Notes: generated from the sequence alone by a model not told the origin. Positions 25,304-36,146 are shown, counted from the stretch's first letter. The stretch is 64,000 nt of DNA from Ruegeria halocynthiae (GCF_000743705.1 NZ_JQEZ01000001.1:426070-490069), one strand, 5' to 3'. Numbers and translations: made by a program.

Positions 25304-26977
25304 TCAATGTGTCGAAGGCGTCTCGTCTTCCACGATCTCGACTGTTTGTTCAGGCTCGGGTGTCGGCTCCAACGCGCCGTTCACGACACCGCCGACACCG
25401 TTTTCCATCGACAGGCCCAGTTCCTCACCCAGTTTCTTGAGCGCGGGCATCTGCACCGCCATGCCCATGATCGAATCCAGCGCCTGATTGACTACCGGCT
25501 TGTCGCCGTTTGACGCGGTGCCACCAGCGCCACCGCCACCGATACCACCGACCTGATGGATCTTGATCGAGTCGATTTTCTCGGCCGGTTTGACCATTTC
25601 CGCAATGATCGAGGGCATGGCCTCAATCCGGGTCAAGTCCACCTTCATGCGAATCTGTTCCGATGACAACGCATTGTCGGCCTCGACAATCGCGCGCTTA
25701 CCTTCCGCTTCGGCCAGCATGTCGTTCTTCTTGGCCTCGGCGCGAATATTCAGCGCATCTGCTTCGGCCTGCGCCTCTTCTCGGCGGGCTTCAGCACGGT
25801 CGACGGCGGCCTCTTTATCAGCCTGCGCGGCCAGACGGATGGCAGTTGCCTGACGCTCGGCCTCACGCGTGGCTTCGATCAAAGTGATCTGCTTTTGGCG
25901 TTCGGCTTCGGCAACCTGTCGGGCGGTTACCACCGCTTCGGTCGCCTTGGTCGCTTCGGCACGGGCCAGATCGGCAGATGCGCGGGCGCGGCTTTCCTCT
26001 TCGGATTTCTGCGCGATGATGATCTGACGCTCCTGCTCGGCCACTTCCAGCTCGCGCTCTTTCGAAATCTCGGCGTCGCGGATCGTACGTTCACGTTCGA
26101 TTTCAGCAGCGCGGATGGCCTCTTCACGGGCGATACGGGCACGTTCGGTTTCACGCACAGAATCTTCGGTCCGCGCGGCGATCTCGGCCTCTTGCGCGAC
26201 GCGCAGGGTTTCAACCTGTTGCGTCTGCTCGATGCGCGCCTGTTCTTCATCCTTTTCGATCAACAGTTTCTGGCGTTGCGCCTCCATCGACGCGCGACGC
26301 ACTTCGACCTCGGCATCCGCATCAATCTGCGCCCGCTCTTTTTTCGAAGTCGCAATCACCTCGGCCAGTTTGCGCATACCGACGGCATTAAAGGCGTTAT
26401 TCTCGTCCAATGCCTCAAACGGGGTCTGGTCCAGCGCGGTCAGCGAGACGGATTCCAGCGACAGACCGTTTTTCAGCAAGTCTTCGGACACCGCGTTCTG
26501 CACCTCTTGCACAAAATCGGCGCGGTTTTCGTGCAGCCCATCCATGGTCATCTGCGCGGCCACGGCGCGCAGACCGTCGATCAGCTTACCTTCGATCATC
26601 TCGCGCAATTGGTCGACATGGAAGGTCCGATCACCCAGTGTTTGCGCCGCCCGCGCGATGCCCTCGTCCGTGGCCATGACCGAGACGTAGAATTCCACGC
26701 CAACGTCCACACGCATACGGTCTTGTGTGATCAGGGCTGCCTCGTCGCTGCGCTGCACTTCAAGGCGCAAGGTCTTCATGTTGACGGGGCTGACCTCGTG
26801 CAGAAGGGGGATAACCCAAGTGCCACCGTCCATGATGACTTTTTTGCCGCCTGCCCCGGTTTTGACCAGGCTAATCTCTCGGGTAGTTCGGCGGTACAAT
26901 CGTTTTAGCGCTAATCCAAGGAAAACGAGTACGCCTATTACAATCGCAACAACAGTGATCAGGAACTCAAGTCCCAT
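25304..26977 (-). CDS. yqiK: Flotillin-like protein YqiK
   Basis: A 557-residue membrane-anchored flotillin of the YqiK type. One N-terminal helix (residues about 5-24) is followed by an SPFH/band-7 domain (about 30-220; KVIMDGGTWVIPLLHEV, LRLEVQRSDEAALITQD). A very long coiled coil rich in Ala-Glu-Arg repeats fills about 220-460, and a glycine-rich segment (GGIGGGGAGG) precedes the C-terminal oligomerisation region. Such proteins form membrane microdomain scaffolds. The Shine-Dalgarno GGAGGA lies in a small AATCC/GGATT hairpin (26982-26995). It is the second gene of yqiJ-yqiK, 33 bp after yqiJ. Confidence 0.92.
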   Translation of the reverse strand: MGLEFLITVVAIVIGVLVFLGLALKRLYRRTTREISLVKTGAGGKKVIMDGGTWVIPLLHEVSPVNMKTLRLEVQRSDEAALITQDRMRVDVGVEFYVSVMATDEGIARAAQTLGDRTFHVDQLREMIEGKLIDGLRAVAAQMTMDGLHENRADFVQEVQNAVSEDLLKNGLSLESVSLTALDQTPFEALDENNAFNAVGMRKLAEVIATSKKERAQIDADAEVEVRRASMEAQRQKLLIEKDEEQARIEQTQQVETLRVAQEAEIAARTEDSVRETERARIAREEAIRAAEIERERTIRDAEISKERELEVAEQERQIIIAQKSEEESRARASADLARAEATKATEAVVTARQVAEAERQKQITLIEATREAERQATAIRLAAQADKEAAVDRAEARREEAQAEADALNIRAEAKKNDMLAEAEGKRAIVEADNALSSEQIRMKVDLTRIEAMPSIIAEMVKPAEKIDSIKIHQVGGIGGGGAGGTASNGDKPVVNQALDSIMGMAVQMPALKKLGEELGLSMENGVGGVVNGALEPTPEPEQTVEIVEDETPSTH

Positions 26978-27010
26978 GCAAAATCCTCCAGGATTGGGTT
27001 TAAAATTTAG

Positions 27011-27727
27011 TTAGTCTGACAAGCCGACCAGAACGAACCGGTCGCGCCGTCGGTCGCGCAGAACCAGCACTTCCGTGCCTTGGTTCAGCGCATCCTTGTC
27101 CTGCAGCGGTTCAGCGCGCAGGTAGTGGGTATTGCCAAAACGATCCATGACTCGAACCTCAGCCGGACGACCGCGGGTCGCAGTACCTTGAGTGATCACA
27201 CCACGACGGCGCGCCAGCATCCGCTCGGACACCGATTCTGTCTCTACCTTTGGCAACAAACGGGCAAGGACACCGCCAAAGCCACGGGCAAACCACAGGC
27301 CAAAGATACCAGCCGGGATCGCGGCCATCCAGCTTGGCAGGTCAAAGCCCAGCAGATCGCGCAGCGTCAGTTGCAGGCCCATACCGGACAGACCGAAGCC
27401 CGCCAGCAGCACAACCAGCCAGATCATGAAGGGTATCTTACCAATACCCAGCCACGCCAAAGGACCTATCGCACCGGTCTCAGGCACATCGGTTTCGACC
27501 TCTGCCAGTTCGAAGTCACCCAGATCGACATTCGGGTTGATGTCCAGACCGAGATCACCAATATCCAGATCCGGCGCATCCACCATATCCAGATCAACCT
27601 CGCCCTCGCCAGCCAAAAGGCTGCCCCCCAGAACCAAGGCGATCAGTTCCAGCGCCAAGAGGCCGAACAGAAGCGCAAGCGCCAGAGTAAAAGGCGCAAC
27701 TGCACCCTCGAGTAAGAAGTCGAACAT
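27011..27727 (-). CDS. yqiJ: YqiJ-family (OB-fold/NfeD-related) membrane protein
   Basis: A 238-residue partner of the flotillin YqiK. Two or three membrane segments (about residues 12-38, 100-122 and possibly 128-150) are followed by a C-terminal OB-fold-like beta domain (about 170-236; RGVITQGTATRGRPAEVRV, GTEVLVLRDRRRDRFVLV). Between the first helices lies a very acidic stretch (EGEVDLDMVDAPDLDIGDLG, residues about 42-70) on the periplasmic or luminal side. NfeD-like partners are the rule for bacterial flotillins. Transcription probably starts at the palindrome region 27748-27765. Confidence 0.85.
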   Translation of the reverse strand: MFDFLLEGAVAPFTLALALLFGLLALELIALVLGGSLLAGEGEVDLDMVDAPDLDIGDLGLDINPNVDLGDFELAEVETDVPETGAIGPLAWLGIGKIPFMIWLVVLLAGFGLSGMGLQLTLRDLLGFDLPSWMAAIPAGIFGLWFARGFGGVLARLLPKVETESVSERMLARRRGVITQGTATRGRPAEVRVMDRFGNTHYLRAEPLQDKDALNQGTEVLVLRDRRRDRFVLVGLSD

Positions 27728-27747
27728 CGATTAGCAGCCCTCGTCAT

Positions 27748-27765
27748 TGTATACTTTTGTATACA
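27748..27765. promoter_or_regulatory. 18-bp palindrome upstream of yqiJK
   Basis: TGTATACTTTTGTATACA has two 7-bp arms that are exact complements around TTTT. The arms also form direct TTGTATAC repeats 10 bp apart. TTGTATACAA-like sites are typical for GntR-family repressors, and the minus strand reads as two overlapping TATACA -10 boxes 21-32 bp before yqiJ. It also lies in the divergent region with metG (start 27984). Confidence 0.5.
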
Positions 27766-27983
27766 CTCAATATGGGAAGTGATTGCGAAATTTCAAGTGA
27801 TTGTGATTCCAATTTACAACCCAAGGGTATTACCGCGCAGAAAACGCGCGCAATCCGCAACCCTGTGTCGCGGTGAATTTCCTGACCTTACGTGTTTAAA
27901 ATGACATCCTGACGAAAGCCGGGCTTTTGCTGACCGGTGACATAAGGTAGACGGGCGCGCAGACAGTTACGTGGAAACGCAAA

Positions 27984-29702
27984 ATGGCCCGAATTCTCAT
28001 CACCTCGGCGATCCCCTATATCAACGGGATCAAGCACCTCGGCAATTTGATCGGCTCGCAGTTGCCTGCCGATCTTTATGCGCGCTATCAGCGTGGCCGA
28101 GGGAATGAGGTCATGTTTCTGTGCGCCACGGATGAACACGGCACCCCGGCGGAATTGGCGGCAGCCAAGGCGGGCAAACCGGTGGCTGAATATTGCGCCG
28201 ATATGTATGCGGTTCAGGCCGACATCGCCAACCGATTTGGCCTCAGCTTTGATCACTTTGGCCGGTCGTCCAGCGAACAGAACAAGGTGCTGACGCAGCA
28301 TTTCGCGGGCAAGCTGGATGACGCCGGGCTGATCCGCGAAGTCAGCGAAAAGCAGGTCTATTCCAATACCGATGGCCGGTTCCTGCCCGATCGCTATATC
28401 GAGGGCACCTGCCCCAACTGCGGTTACGAACGCGCACGCGGTGACCAGTGTGAAAACTGCACCAAACAGCTGGACCCGACCGATTTAATCGAGCCGCGCT
28501 CGGCCATCTCGGGGTCCACCGATCTGGAAGTACGCGAAACCAAGCACCTGTATCTGCGCCAGTCCGCGATGAAGGATCAGCTGGATGCCTGGATCGACAG
28601 CAAAGCCGACTGGCCGATCCTGACCACGTCGATTGCCAAGAAATGGCTGCATGACGGCGATGGCTTGCGGGACCGTGGGATTACCCGCGATCTGGACTGG
28701 GGCGTCCCGGTCAAGAAAGGCGATCAGGACTGGCCGGGGATGGAAGGCAAGGTCTTCTACGTCTGGTTCGATGCGCCTATCGAATACATCGCCTGTGCCA
28801 AGGAATGGGCCGATGCCAACGGCAAGACAGATGCCGATTGGGAACGCTGGTGGCGCACCGATAAGGGTGCCGACGATGTGCGTTACGTGCAGTTCATGGG
28901 CAAGGACAACGTGCCCTTCCATACTCTGTCCTTCCCGGCGACCATTCTGGGCTCGGGCGAGCCGTGGAAGTTGGTCGACCACCTGAAATCCTTCAACTAC
29001 CTGAACTATGACGGCGGCCAGTTCTCGACCAGCCAGGGCCGTGGCGTGTTCATGGATCAGGCGCTAGAGCTTTTGCCCGCCGACTACTGGCGCTGGTGGC
29101 TGCTGAGCCATGCGCCCGAAAGCAGCGATAGTGAGTTCACCTGGGAGAACTTCCAGCAATCGGTGAACAAGGACCTGGCGGATGTGCTGGGCAACTTCGT
29201 CAGCCGGATCACCAAGTTCTGCCGCTCAAAATTCACCGAGGCCGTGCCCGAAGGCGGCAGCTATGGCACGCGCGAGCAGGCCCTGATCGAAGAGCTGACC
29301 AAACGCGTCCGCGCTTATGAAGGACATATGGAATCGATGAACGTCCGCAAATCCGCACAGGAACTGCGGGCGATCTGGGTGGCGGGCAACGAATACCTTC
29401 AGGCCGCTGCCCCTTGGTCGACCTTCAAGGAAGACCCCGAACAAGCGGCGGCGCAGGTGCGTCTGGGCCTGAACCTGATCCGTCTCTATGCCGTGCTCAG
29501 CGCGCCATTCATCCCCGAAACCTCGGCCCGGATGCTGAGCGCGATGAACACGCTGGACACCAGCTGGCCCGACGATGTCGCCGCCGCGCTGAACGCCCTG
29601 CCCGCCGGGCACGCATTCGCAGTGCCGGACGTTCTGTTCGCCAAAATCACCGACGAACAACGCGAAGACTGGCAGACGCGGTTTGCAGGAACCCGCGACT
29701 GA
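27984..29702 (+). CDS. metG: Methionyl-tRNA synthetase
   Basis: A 572-residue class I synthetase charging tRNA-Met. The HIGH motif is HLGN at residues 18-21, and the zinc knuckle has cysteines in [17 protein letters not shown] (about residues 140-160). The KMSKS loop appears as [10 protein letters not shown], a change found in one subgroup of MetRS. The anticodon-binding helical domain follows (about 380-560). There is no C-terminal dimerisation domain, so the enzyme is probably monomeric. A strong terminator follows. Confidence 0.96.
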   Translation: MARILITSAIPYINGIKHLGNLIGSQLPADLYARYQRGRGNEVMFLCATDEHGTPAELAAAKAGKPVAEYCADMYAVQADIANRFGLSFDHFGRSSSEQNKVLTQHFAGKLDDAGLIREVSEKQVYSNTDGRFLPDRYIEGTCPNCGYERARGDQCENCTKQLDPTDLIEPRSAISGSTDLEVRETKHLYLRQSAMKDQLDAWIDSKADWPILTTSIAKKWLHDGDGLRDRGITRDLDWGVPVKKGDQDWPGMEGKVFYVWFDAPIEYIACAKEWADANGKTDADWERWWRTDKGADDVRYVQFMGKDNVPFHTLSFPATILGSGEPWKLVDHLKSFNYLNYDGGQFSTSQGRGVFMDQALELLPADYWRWWLLSHAPESSDSEFTWENFQQSVNKDLADVLGNFVSRITKFCRSKFTEAVPEGGSYGTREQALIEELTKRVRAYEGHMESMNVRKSAQELRAIWVAGNEYLQAAAPWSTFKEDPEQAAAQVRLGLNLIRLYAVLSAPFIPETSARMLSAMNTLDTSWPDDVAAALNALPAGHAFAVPDVLFAKITDEQREDWQTRFAGTRD

Positions 29703-29721
29703 TACGCGCCACAGGTTAAGC

Positions 29722-29754
29722 AAACGGGGGGGGCCATGCGCCCCCCGTTTTTTT
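29722..29754 (+). terminator. Strong Rho-independent terminator of metG
   Basis: AAACGGGGGG (29722-29731) pairs perfectly with CCCCCCGTTT (29741-29750), and the T-run continues to 29754. It starts 19 bases after the metG stop. Confidence 0.92.
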
Positions 29755-29990
29755 CACAAAAACGCCCTGCCCCAACTTGAAATCGCGCCACTGAGCCGCC
29801 CTCAACTGTCGGGCGGTGTGTGTAAACCCGCGACCTTCCAGTATAATTTCAGGACTTCTCTGTGGGTGCGAAGTATCAACATGGTTGAGAATTACGTCCA
29901 AACCCGCCATCCTGCCGCATAGTTCCAGCGACTCGGTCCGCATTCGGCGGTTCAGTTCGTACGCAAGTTTACTTCAAAAAGGCGATTGCC
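29755..29990. other. Non-coding region with the RND operon promoter
   Basis: 236 bp without a credible gene. It contains a GCCGCCC/GGGCGG(T) inverted repeat near 29796-29818 and a TCAAC-ATG-GTTGA palindrome near 29876-29888, either of which could be a repressor site for the efflux genes. No regulator gene of TetR or LysR type lies beside it. Confidence 0.4.
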
Positions 29991-31169
29991 ATGTCCCTTG
30001 TTTCGACGCTTTCCTTCCTTCGACAGCGCAGCCCTGTCGCCAGAATTGTTGTCCCCTCTGCCGCTTTGATCTTTCTGGGGTTCGCACAACCCACCGCAGC
30101 GCAGGACCAAAGCGACGCCCCGCCACCCAAAGTGTCGATTGCGGCCGCCTATTCTCAGGAAATCACCGAAGAAGCCGTGTTTATCGGACGTGCCGAGGCA
30201 TTGGACAAGGTCGACATCGTTGCGCGTGTCAGCGGCTTTCTTGACAGTCAGGATGTGGAAGACGGCGCTCTGGTGAAAGAGGGCGATCTGCTTTTCACCA
30301 TTGAGCCCGATCTTTATCAGGCCACTTTAGAAGCCAGAAACGCGGATCTGGACCGTGCCGAAGCCAATCTGGAACTGGCCAAAGTCGATCTGGCCCGGAA
30401 GGAAGAACTGTACAAACGCGACGCGACGCCGGAATCGGAACGCGACATTGCGCGCGCCAATGAACTGGTGGCCGAGGCGCAGGTCAAGGCCGCGAAAGCT
30501 GCGATCCGGCAGGCCAAGCTGGACCTGAGCTATACCGAGATCCACGCGCCCTTTTCCGGCCGCATCGGACGGGTTGCGACCAGTGTCGGCGACGTTGTCG
30601 GGCCGACCAATCCCGCGCTGGTCAATATCGTCAGCGAAGCACCTATCTATGTTAATTTTTCCCTGAATGAAAAACAGTTTACCACGGTTCTTGAAACCGT
30701 CGGCGAAAGCGCGTCCACCCTGGCCGAAAGCGATAAAAGCCCGGTGGTCAGAGTGATCCTGCCCAATGGCACTGAGCTTGAGGAAACCGGCCAAATCGTC
30801 TTTGTCGATAACCGGATCGACCCGTTGACCGGCGCAATCACCCTGCGCGCTGAATTCGACAATACTGACAGGCTGATCATTGATGGCGCGTTCCTGAGCG
30901 TACAAATCGAAGCGCTGGAACCCACGCTTGAGGTTCTGGTCCCGCAAGCCGCGTTGCAACGCGATCAACGGGGCGAATTTGTGCTGGTGGTAAATGATCA
31001 GCAGATGGTCGAACAGCGCTATATCACCACTGGTGACACAGTGGACACAGCCATTGTCGTCAAGGACGGTCTGCGTGAGGGCGAAAGCGTGATTGTCGAG
31101 GGTTTGCAAAGGGTTCGCCCCGGTGTCGCAGTGGATGCGGTCGTCGCATCCGAGCAGCCGGGGGAATAA
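29991..31169 (+). CDS. RND efflux periplasmic adaptor (AcrA/MexE-like)
   Basis: A 392-residue membrane-fusion protein linking the RND pump encoded next to an outer-membrane channel. It has an N-terminal signal peptide (about residues 1-37, ending TAAQD, no lipobox cysteine), a barrel-sandwich lipoyl domain (DIVARVSGFLDSQDVEDGALVKEGDLLF), a helical hairpin with heptad repeats (about 110-170), the second lipoyl half (LSYTEIHAPFSGRIGR), and beta-barrel and membrane-proximal domains. It is separated from the pump gene by 3 bp. No outer-membrane gene follows, so the channel comes from elsewhere, possibly the one at 39371. Confidence 0.92.
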   Translation: MSLVSTLSFLRQRSPVARIVVPSAALIFLGFAQPTAAQDQSDAPPPKVSIAAAYSQEITEEAVFIGRAEALDKVDIVARVSGFLDSQDVEDGALVKEGDLLFTIEPDLYQATLEARNADLDRAEANLELAKVDLARKEELYKRDATPESERDIARANELVAEAQVKAAKAAIRQAKLDLSYTEIHAPFSGRIGRVATSVGDVVGPTNPALVNIVSEAPIYVNFSLNEKQFTTVLETVGESASTLAESDKSPVVRVILPNGTELEETGQIVFVDNRIDPLTGAITLRAEFDNTDRLIIDGAFLSVQIEALEPTLEVLVPQAALQRDQRGEFVLVVNDQQMVEQRYITTGDTVDTAIVVKDGLREGESVIVEGLQRVRPGVAVDAVVASEQPGE

Positions 31170-31172
31170 CCG

Positions 31173-34100
31173 ATGTTCTCAGCCCTGTTCATCAGCCGGC
31201 CTAAGCTGGCGCTTGTAATCTCACTTGTCCTGACCATCATGGGCGTGATCGGCTACATGGTCTTGCCGGTCGCCCAATTCCCGGACATCACGCCGCCCGT
31301 GGTCAGCGTGACAACCACCTATACCGGCGCCAACGCCGAGACCGTGGAAAACACCGTCGCCGCCCCGATCGAGGCGCAGGTGAACGGTGTCGACGACATG
31401 ATCTACATGACGTCCACATCATCCGATAACGGCTCGTATTCGTTGAACATTACGTTCGAGGTGGGTACCGATCCGGATATCGCCTCGGTCAACGTGCAGA
31501 ACCGTGTGGCGCAGGCCATGTCGTCCCTACCGTCCGAGGTAACCTCGTCGGGCGTGGTCACGCAAAAAGCGTCGACCAACATGCTGCTGCTGGTGACACT
31601 AACCTCGCCCAACGGCACCTATGACAGTGTGTTTCTGTCCAACTATGCCTCGATCAACCTGAAAGATGCGTTGGCGCGGGTTCAGGGTGTTGGTAAGGCC
31701 GACGTGTTGACCAATCTGGAATACGCCATGCGCGTCTGGATGGACCCGGATCAAATGGCCGCGCTGTCGATCACGCCGGGTGACGTGATCAACGCCATCC
31801 GCGAACAGAATATCGAAGTGTCCGCCGGTTCGATTGGCTCACCGCCTGTGCCCGAGGGGCAGACATTCCAGTACACCATCAAAACCAAGGGCCGCCTCAC
31901 CTCGGCTGCGGAATTCGGCGATATCGTCATCCGCACCGGTGACGCGGGTTCGATCGTCCGGGTCAAAGATGTGGCGCGCGTAGAACTGGGGGCTCAGTTC
32001 TATTCTGCCTCCGGCTATTTCCAAAGCGTTCCGGCAACCGTCCTTGGTATCTATCAGGCCCCTGGGGCCAACGCGCTGGCTGTGTCCGACCGAGTCGAAG
32101 CAGAACTGGAACGCCTGTCCCGTTCCTTCCCGACGGATGTCGAATTTCAAGTGCCGTTCAACACCACGGATTTCGTCGAACAATCTTTGAACGATGTTGT
32201 CTCGACCCTGATCCTGACGTTCATTCTGGTGATCTCGGTCGTGTTTGTCTTTCTGGGCAGTTGGCGCGCGACAATCATTCCGGCGGTGGCAATTCCGGTA
32301 TCCCTGATCGGTACGTTCGCCTTTTTGCTGGCTTTTGGGATGTCGCTGAACACGATCTCTTTGTTCGCGCTGGTGCTGGCCATCGGGATTGTGGTGGATG
32401 ACGCCATCGTGGTCGTTGAAAACGTTGAACGGATCATCGCGGATGAGGGGCTGCCCCCCGCCGAAGCAACCCGCAAAGCCATGGGGCAGATTACCGGGCC
32501 GGTCATTGCGACCACGCTGGTTTTGCTGGCCGTGTTTGTGCCGGTGACCTTTATGCCCGGCATTTCGGGGCGGCTGTATTCCCAGTTCGCGGTCACGATC
32601 TCAACTGCCGTGGTTATTTCTTCGATCAACGCTTTGACCTTGTCTCCGGCCTTGTGCGGTCTGGTACTGCGGGCCCGTTCCGGCCCGCCCAAGGGTGTAT
32701 TGGCACTGTTTGAGGGGCTGATCGGAACAGTTCGGTCCGGCTATGTTGTGATTGTGCGCAAGCTTCTGATCCTGCCCGTAATTGCGCTTGGCGTGATTGT
32801 CGCGCTGGCCATGGGCACCGGTACAATCATGAGCAACACATCCAGCGGGTTTATCCCCCTTGAAGATAACGGGTATCTGTTCGTTGACATCCAATTGCCG
32901 GACGCCGCCACACTGGAACGGACCGAGGCGGTCTCTGGCCGAGTGGACAAACAGATTCAAGCTATCCCTGGTGTGGCAAGTACAGTCCTGATCAACGGCT
33001 TCTCGTTGCTGAACGGGACCATCACCAACGGCGCCGCGATCTTTGTGAACCTGGACAATTGGGAAGAACGTCAGGAAGAAAGCCTGAGCGCGAACGCGAT
33101 TCTGGGGCAGGTTCTGGCCATTGCAAACGGCGAGTCTGCAGCCTCGATCGTGGCCTTCAACCCGCCACCTATTCAGGGCCTGGGTATGTCCGCTGGTGTC
33201 GAGATGGAGGTGCAGCAAACCGGGGGCGGCACGCCGCAAGACCTGGCATCCGCTGTGGGTTCCTTTGTTTATGCGGCAAATCAGCGTCCGGAAATCGGGC
33301 AGGCCTATACGACCTTCCGCGCAAATGTGCCGCAGTTGTTTGTCGATCTGGACCGGGAAAAGGCCAAGACGCTGCAAGTGTCAGTGGCCGAGGTTTTCCA
33401 AACCATGCAGGCGCAATTGGGGTCATACTACGTGAATGACTTCAACCTGTTTGGTCGGGTCTACCGCGTGATGATCCAGGCCGACGGGTCATACCGCGAC
33501 AACGTCGACGACATATCGAACCTCTACGTGCGTTCCGAAAAGGGTGAGATGGTTCCGCTGGGAACCCTGATCGACGTGGAAAACGTGTTGGGGCCGGTCC
33601 TGTTGAAGCGCCATAACCTGTTCCGATCCGCGACCGTCACCGCCGTTCCGGCACCGGGCCTGTCCAGTGGCGACGCAATCACCGTCATGACCGAGGAATC
33701 GGCCACTGCCCTGCCCCCTGGCTATGCGTTTGAATGGACCGGGACGGCACAGCAGCAGCTGGCAACTGGCGGTCTTGTCGTTGTCATCCTGGGGCTGGCG
33801 ATCCTGTTTGGGTACCTGTTCCTTGTAGGGCAGTATGAAAGCTGGTCGATGCCGGTATCCATCTTGCTATCAGTGGTCGTGGCACTGTTCGGCGCGGTGG
33901 CCGCTGTGGCCATCGTGGGCAGTGACATCAACCTGTACACGCAGATCGGGATGATCATGCTTGTGGGGCTGGCATCCAAGAACGGCATTCTGATCGTCGA
34001 ATTCGCGATGGAGCAAAGGGCAAAGGGCCTGTCGATCAAGGACGCCGCCGCCGAGGCCGCCTTTCAGCGTTTCCGCGCGGTGATGATGACGGCGCTGTCC

Positions 34101-34310
34101 TTCCTGTTGGGCGTTGTGCCGCTGCTTGCTGCCAGTGGCGCGGGCGCAGCAAGCCAGAAGGCCATCGGTGTCGCCGTCTTTGGTGGGATGCTGGCGGCCA
34201 CGCTGGTCGGGGTTATTCTGGTGCCCGTCCTCTATGCACTGATGCAAAGCCTCAGGGAATGGATCAAGGGCACAAAGGACGATCCAGATCCGGCAGAGGA
34301 AACCGCCTGA
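31173..34310 (+). CDS. RND multidrug efflux permease (HAE1, AcrB/MexF-like)
   Basis: A 1045-residue inner-membrane proton-driven efflux pump with 12 membrane helices and two large periplasmic loops. TM4 carries the proton-relay aspartate pair in [17 protein letters not shown] (about residues 407-408), and TM10 has the lysine in [16 protein letters not shown]. The start [19 protein letters not shown] is the usual cytoplasmic helix plus TM1. The family length is 1030-1050. It is cotranscribed with the adaptor, and the substrate range is unknown. A terminator follows (34325-34348). Confidence 0.95.
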   Translation: MFSALFISRPKLALVISLVLTIMGVIGYMVLPVAQFPDITPPVVSVTTTYTGANAETVENTVAAPIEAQVNGVDDMIYMTSTSSDNGSYSLNITFEVGTDPDIASVNVQNRVAQAMSSLPSEVTSSGVVTQKASTNMLLLVTLTSPNGTYDSVFLSNYASINLKDALARVQGVGKADVLTNLEYAMRVWMDPDQMAALSITPGDVINAIREQNIEVSAGSIGSPPVPEGQTFQYTIKTKGRLTSAAEFGDIVIRTGDAGSIVRVKDVARVELGAQFYSASGYFQSVPATVLGIYQAPGANALAVSDRVEAELERLSRSFPTDVEFQVPFNTTDFVEQSLNDVVSTLILTFILVISVVFVFLGSWRATIIPAVAIPVSLIGTFAFLLAFGMSLNTISLFALVLAIGIVVDDAIVVVENVERIIADEGLPPAEATRKAMGQITGPVIATTLVLLAVFVPVTFMPGISGRLYSQFAVTISTAVVISSINALTLSPALCGLVLRARSGPPKGVLALFEGLIGTVRSGYVVIVRKLLILPVIALGVIVALAMGTGTIMSNTSSGFIPLEDNGYLFVDIQLPDAATLERTEAVSGRVDKQIQAIPGVASTVLINGFSLLNGTITNGAAIFVNLDNWEERQEESLSANAILGQVLAIANGESAASIVAFNPPPIQGLGMSAGVEMEVQQTGGGTPQDLASAVGSFVYAANQRPEIGQAYTTFRANVPQLFVDLDREKAKTLQVSVAEVFQTMQAQLGSYYVNDFNLFGRVYRVMIQADGSYRDNVDDISNLYVRSEKGEMVPLGTLIDVENVLGPVLLKRHNLFRSATVTAVPAPGLSSGDAITVMTEESATALPPGYAFEWTGTAQQQLATGGLVVVILGLAILFGYLFLVGQYESWSMPVSILLSVVVALFGAVAAVAIVGSDINLYTQIGMIMLVGLASKNGILIVEFAMEQRAKGLSIKDAAAEAAFQRFRAVMMTALSFLLGVVPLLAASGAGAASQKAIGVAVFGGMLAATLVGVILVPVLYALMQSLREWIKGTKDDPDPAEETA

Positions 34311-34324
34311 TACATACGAAAAGC

Positions 34325-34348
34325 CCCGCCAGATTGGCGGGACTTTTT
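34325..34348. terminator. Terminator between RND operon and glpD
   Basis: CCCGCCA (34325-34331) pairs with TGGCGGG (34335-34341), extended by AAG/CTT across one mismatch and followed by T5. It lies between convergent genes and can serve both. Confidence 0.8.
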
Positions 34349-34356
34349 ACTTGACC

Positions 34357-35946
34357 TCAGGCGGCGACCGTCTGGGCATTCCGTTGAGCCATCCAGACCT
34401 GAATGCGGGCGACCTGGTCAGCGCTTAGCCGCAGCCCCAGCTTGTTTCGCCGCCAGACGACATCCTCGGCCTTGCGCGCGTATTCCTTGTCCATCAGCCA
34501 TTCCAGTTCCCGCGCGGTCAGGGTGGCCCCAAAATCCTCGCCCAGATCCTCGGCCGTGATCGCATCACTCAGCATCACGCGGGCCTCGGTCCCGTAGGCC
34601 CGAACAAGGCGTTCGGCCCAGGCGCGGTTCAAAAAGGCAAAATCGGCCTCCAGCCCCGCCACAAGCTCTTGCACCCCATCAACGGGAAAGTCGCCGCCGG
34701 GCAAGGCCACGCCTGCAGTCCACGGACCGGACAGGTTGGGGAAATGATCTGCCACCTTTTCCAACGCGTGTTCAGCCAGCCGCCGGTAGGTTGTGATCTT
34801 GCCGCCAAAGACGTTCAGAACCGGCGCCCCGCCCTGAGCGTCCACTTTCAGCGTATAGTCCCGCGTCGCAGCCGTCGCGCTGCTCGCCCCATCGTCATAC
34901 AAAGGGCGTACACCGGAGTAAGTCCACACGATGTCCTTGCGCGTGACCGGTTTATCCAAGTACTTCGAAGCAAAGGCGCACAGATAGTCCTGTTCTGCCT
35001 CAGTACAGACCGGAAGTTCGGACGGGTCTGGATGATCCTGATCCGTGGTGCCGATCAGGGTAAAATCACGCTCATACGGGATGGCGAAGATGATGCGCCC
35101 ATCTTCGCCCTGAAAGAAATAGCATTTGTCGTGATCAAACAGCCTGCGGGTCACGATATGGCTGCCGCGCACCAGCCGGACGCCTTCACGCGAATTCACG
35201 TGGATTTTGGTCTGAATGATATCGCCGACCCAGGGACCGCCAGCATTAATCAGCATTCTGGCCTGCACGGTTCGGGTTTCATCATTGTCCCGGTCGCGAA
35301 CCGTTACATGCCAAATGTCATCGACGCGTTTCGCTGCCAGAACTTCGGTACGAACCAAAATTTCTGCCCCGCGCGCCTCGGCATCGCGGGCGTTCAGTAT
35401 AACCAGACGCGAATCCTCGACCCAGCAATCCGAATATTCATAGGCGGTTTCGAATTTGTCCTGCAATGGCCGCCCTTCGGGGGCTGTTTTCAGGTTCAGA
35501 GATGCCGTTCCCGGCAGGATTTTCCGCCCTCCCAGATGGTCATACATGAACAGCCCAAGCCGGATCAGCCAGGCCGGCCGTCGCCCGCGCATCCACGGCA
35601 TAACGGTGCTGAGCAGTCGCGAGGTGGGCGTTTCGGAATCAAATCGCATATCCGCGTGATAGGGCAACACAAAGCGCATCGGCCAACTGATATGCGGCAT
35701 TGCCCGCAACAGGGTTTCACGTTCGATCAGAGCTTCGCGAACCAGCCGGAACTCAAAATACTCAAGATACCGCAGACCACCGTGAAACAGTTTGGTCGAA
35801 GACGATGAAGTCGCCGATGCCAGGTCGTTCATCTCGGCCAAAGTCACCGACAGGCCGCGCCCGGCCGCATCCCGCGCGATCCCGCACCCGTTTATCCCGC
35901 CGCCGATGATGAAAAGGTCAGCGATGTGGCCGTTTTGACGTTCCAT
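34357..35946 (-). CDS. glpD: Aerobic glycerol-3-phosphate dehydrogenase
   Basis: A 529-residue FAD-dependent membrane-associated enzyme oxidising sn-glycerol 3-phosphate to dihydroxyacetone phosphate with quinone. The dinucleotide motif GGGINGCGIARDAAGRG begins at about residue 15. SSSTKLFHGGLRYLE and the C-terminal LTARELEWLMDKEYARKAEDVVWRRNKLGL are family-specific. The length is normal. It diverges from the DeoR-type regulator gene glpR, and a 13-bp operator-like repeat lies in front of each gene. Confidence 0.96.
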   Translation of the reverse strand: MERQNGHIADLFIIGGGINGCGIARDAAGRGLSVTLAEMNDLASATSSSSTKLFHGGLRYLEYFEFRLVREALIERETLLRAMPHISWPMRFVLPYHADMRFDSETPTSRLLSTVMPWMRGRRPAWLIRLGLFMYDHLGGRKILPGTASLNLKTAPEGRPLQDKFETAYEYSDCWVEDSRLVILNARDAEARGAEILVRTEVLAAKRVDDIWHVTVRDRDNDETRTVQARMLINAGGPWVGDIIQTKIHVNSREGVRLVRGSHIVTRRLFDHDKCYFFQGEDGRIIFAIPYERDFTLIGTTDQDHPDPSELPVCTEAEQDYLCAFASKYLDKPVTRKDIVWTYSGVRPLYDDGASSATAATRDYTLKVDAQGGAPVLNVFGGKITTYRRLAEHALEKVADHFPNLSGPWTAGVALPGGDFPVDGVQELVAGLEADFAFLNRAWAERLVRAYGTEARVMLSDAITAEDLGEDFGATLTARELEWLMDKEYARKAEDVVWRRNKLGLRLSADQVARIQVWMAQRNAQTVAA

Positions 35947-36018
35947 TCCGGATGATTCCCCATGTTGGAAAACTTGCGCTCATTAACCCGGTGAGTACTC
36001 GCTTCGTCAACGTTAGTT

Positions 36019-36031
36019 TTCGTTTTTGTTC
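36019..36031 (+). promoter_or_regulatory. Candidate GlpR operator on the glpD side
   Basis: TTCGTTTTTGTTC, 72 bp before the glpD start. The same 13 bases occur in inverted orientation at 36147-36159. TTCG-containing half-sites are typical of DeoR-family repressors. Confidence 0.5.
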
Positions 36032-36146
36032 GCTCTTTAGCTGCGCAAGAAAGTCACCCTATAAACTGTAATTCACAGCTTTCCGCCCAAAACTGTCATC
36101 ACATGAACAAGATCGTGTATCTTCCACTTGCAAATCCACAAAAATG

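Noticed and set aside
25895..26908. Long open frame (337 codons) opposite the flotillin gene
   Set aside because: It is a mirror of the Ala/Glu/Arg-rich coiled coil of yqiK; composition is not protein-like and there is no ribosome-binding site.
27984..29702. Apparent loss of the KMSKS motif in metG
   Set aside because: FSTSQ at this place is a known variant position in one MetRS subgroup, and the rest of the enzyme is intact, so it is not decay.
34669..35808. Long open frame (379 codons) opposite glpD
   Set aside because: Antisense shadow of a well-recognised gene with high GC; no family features.
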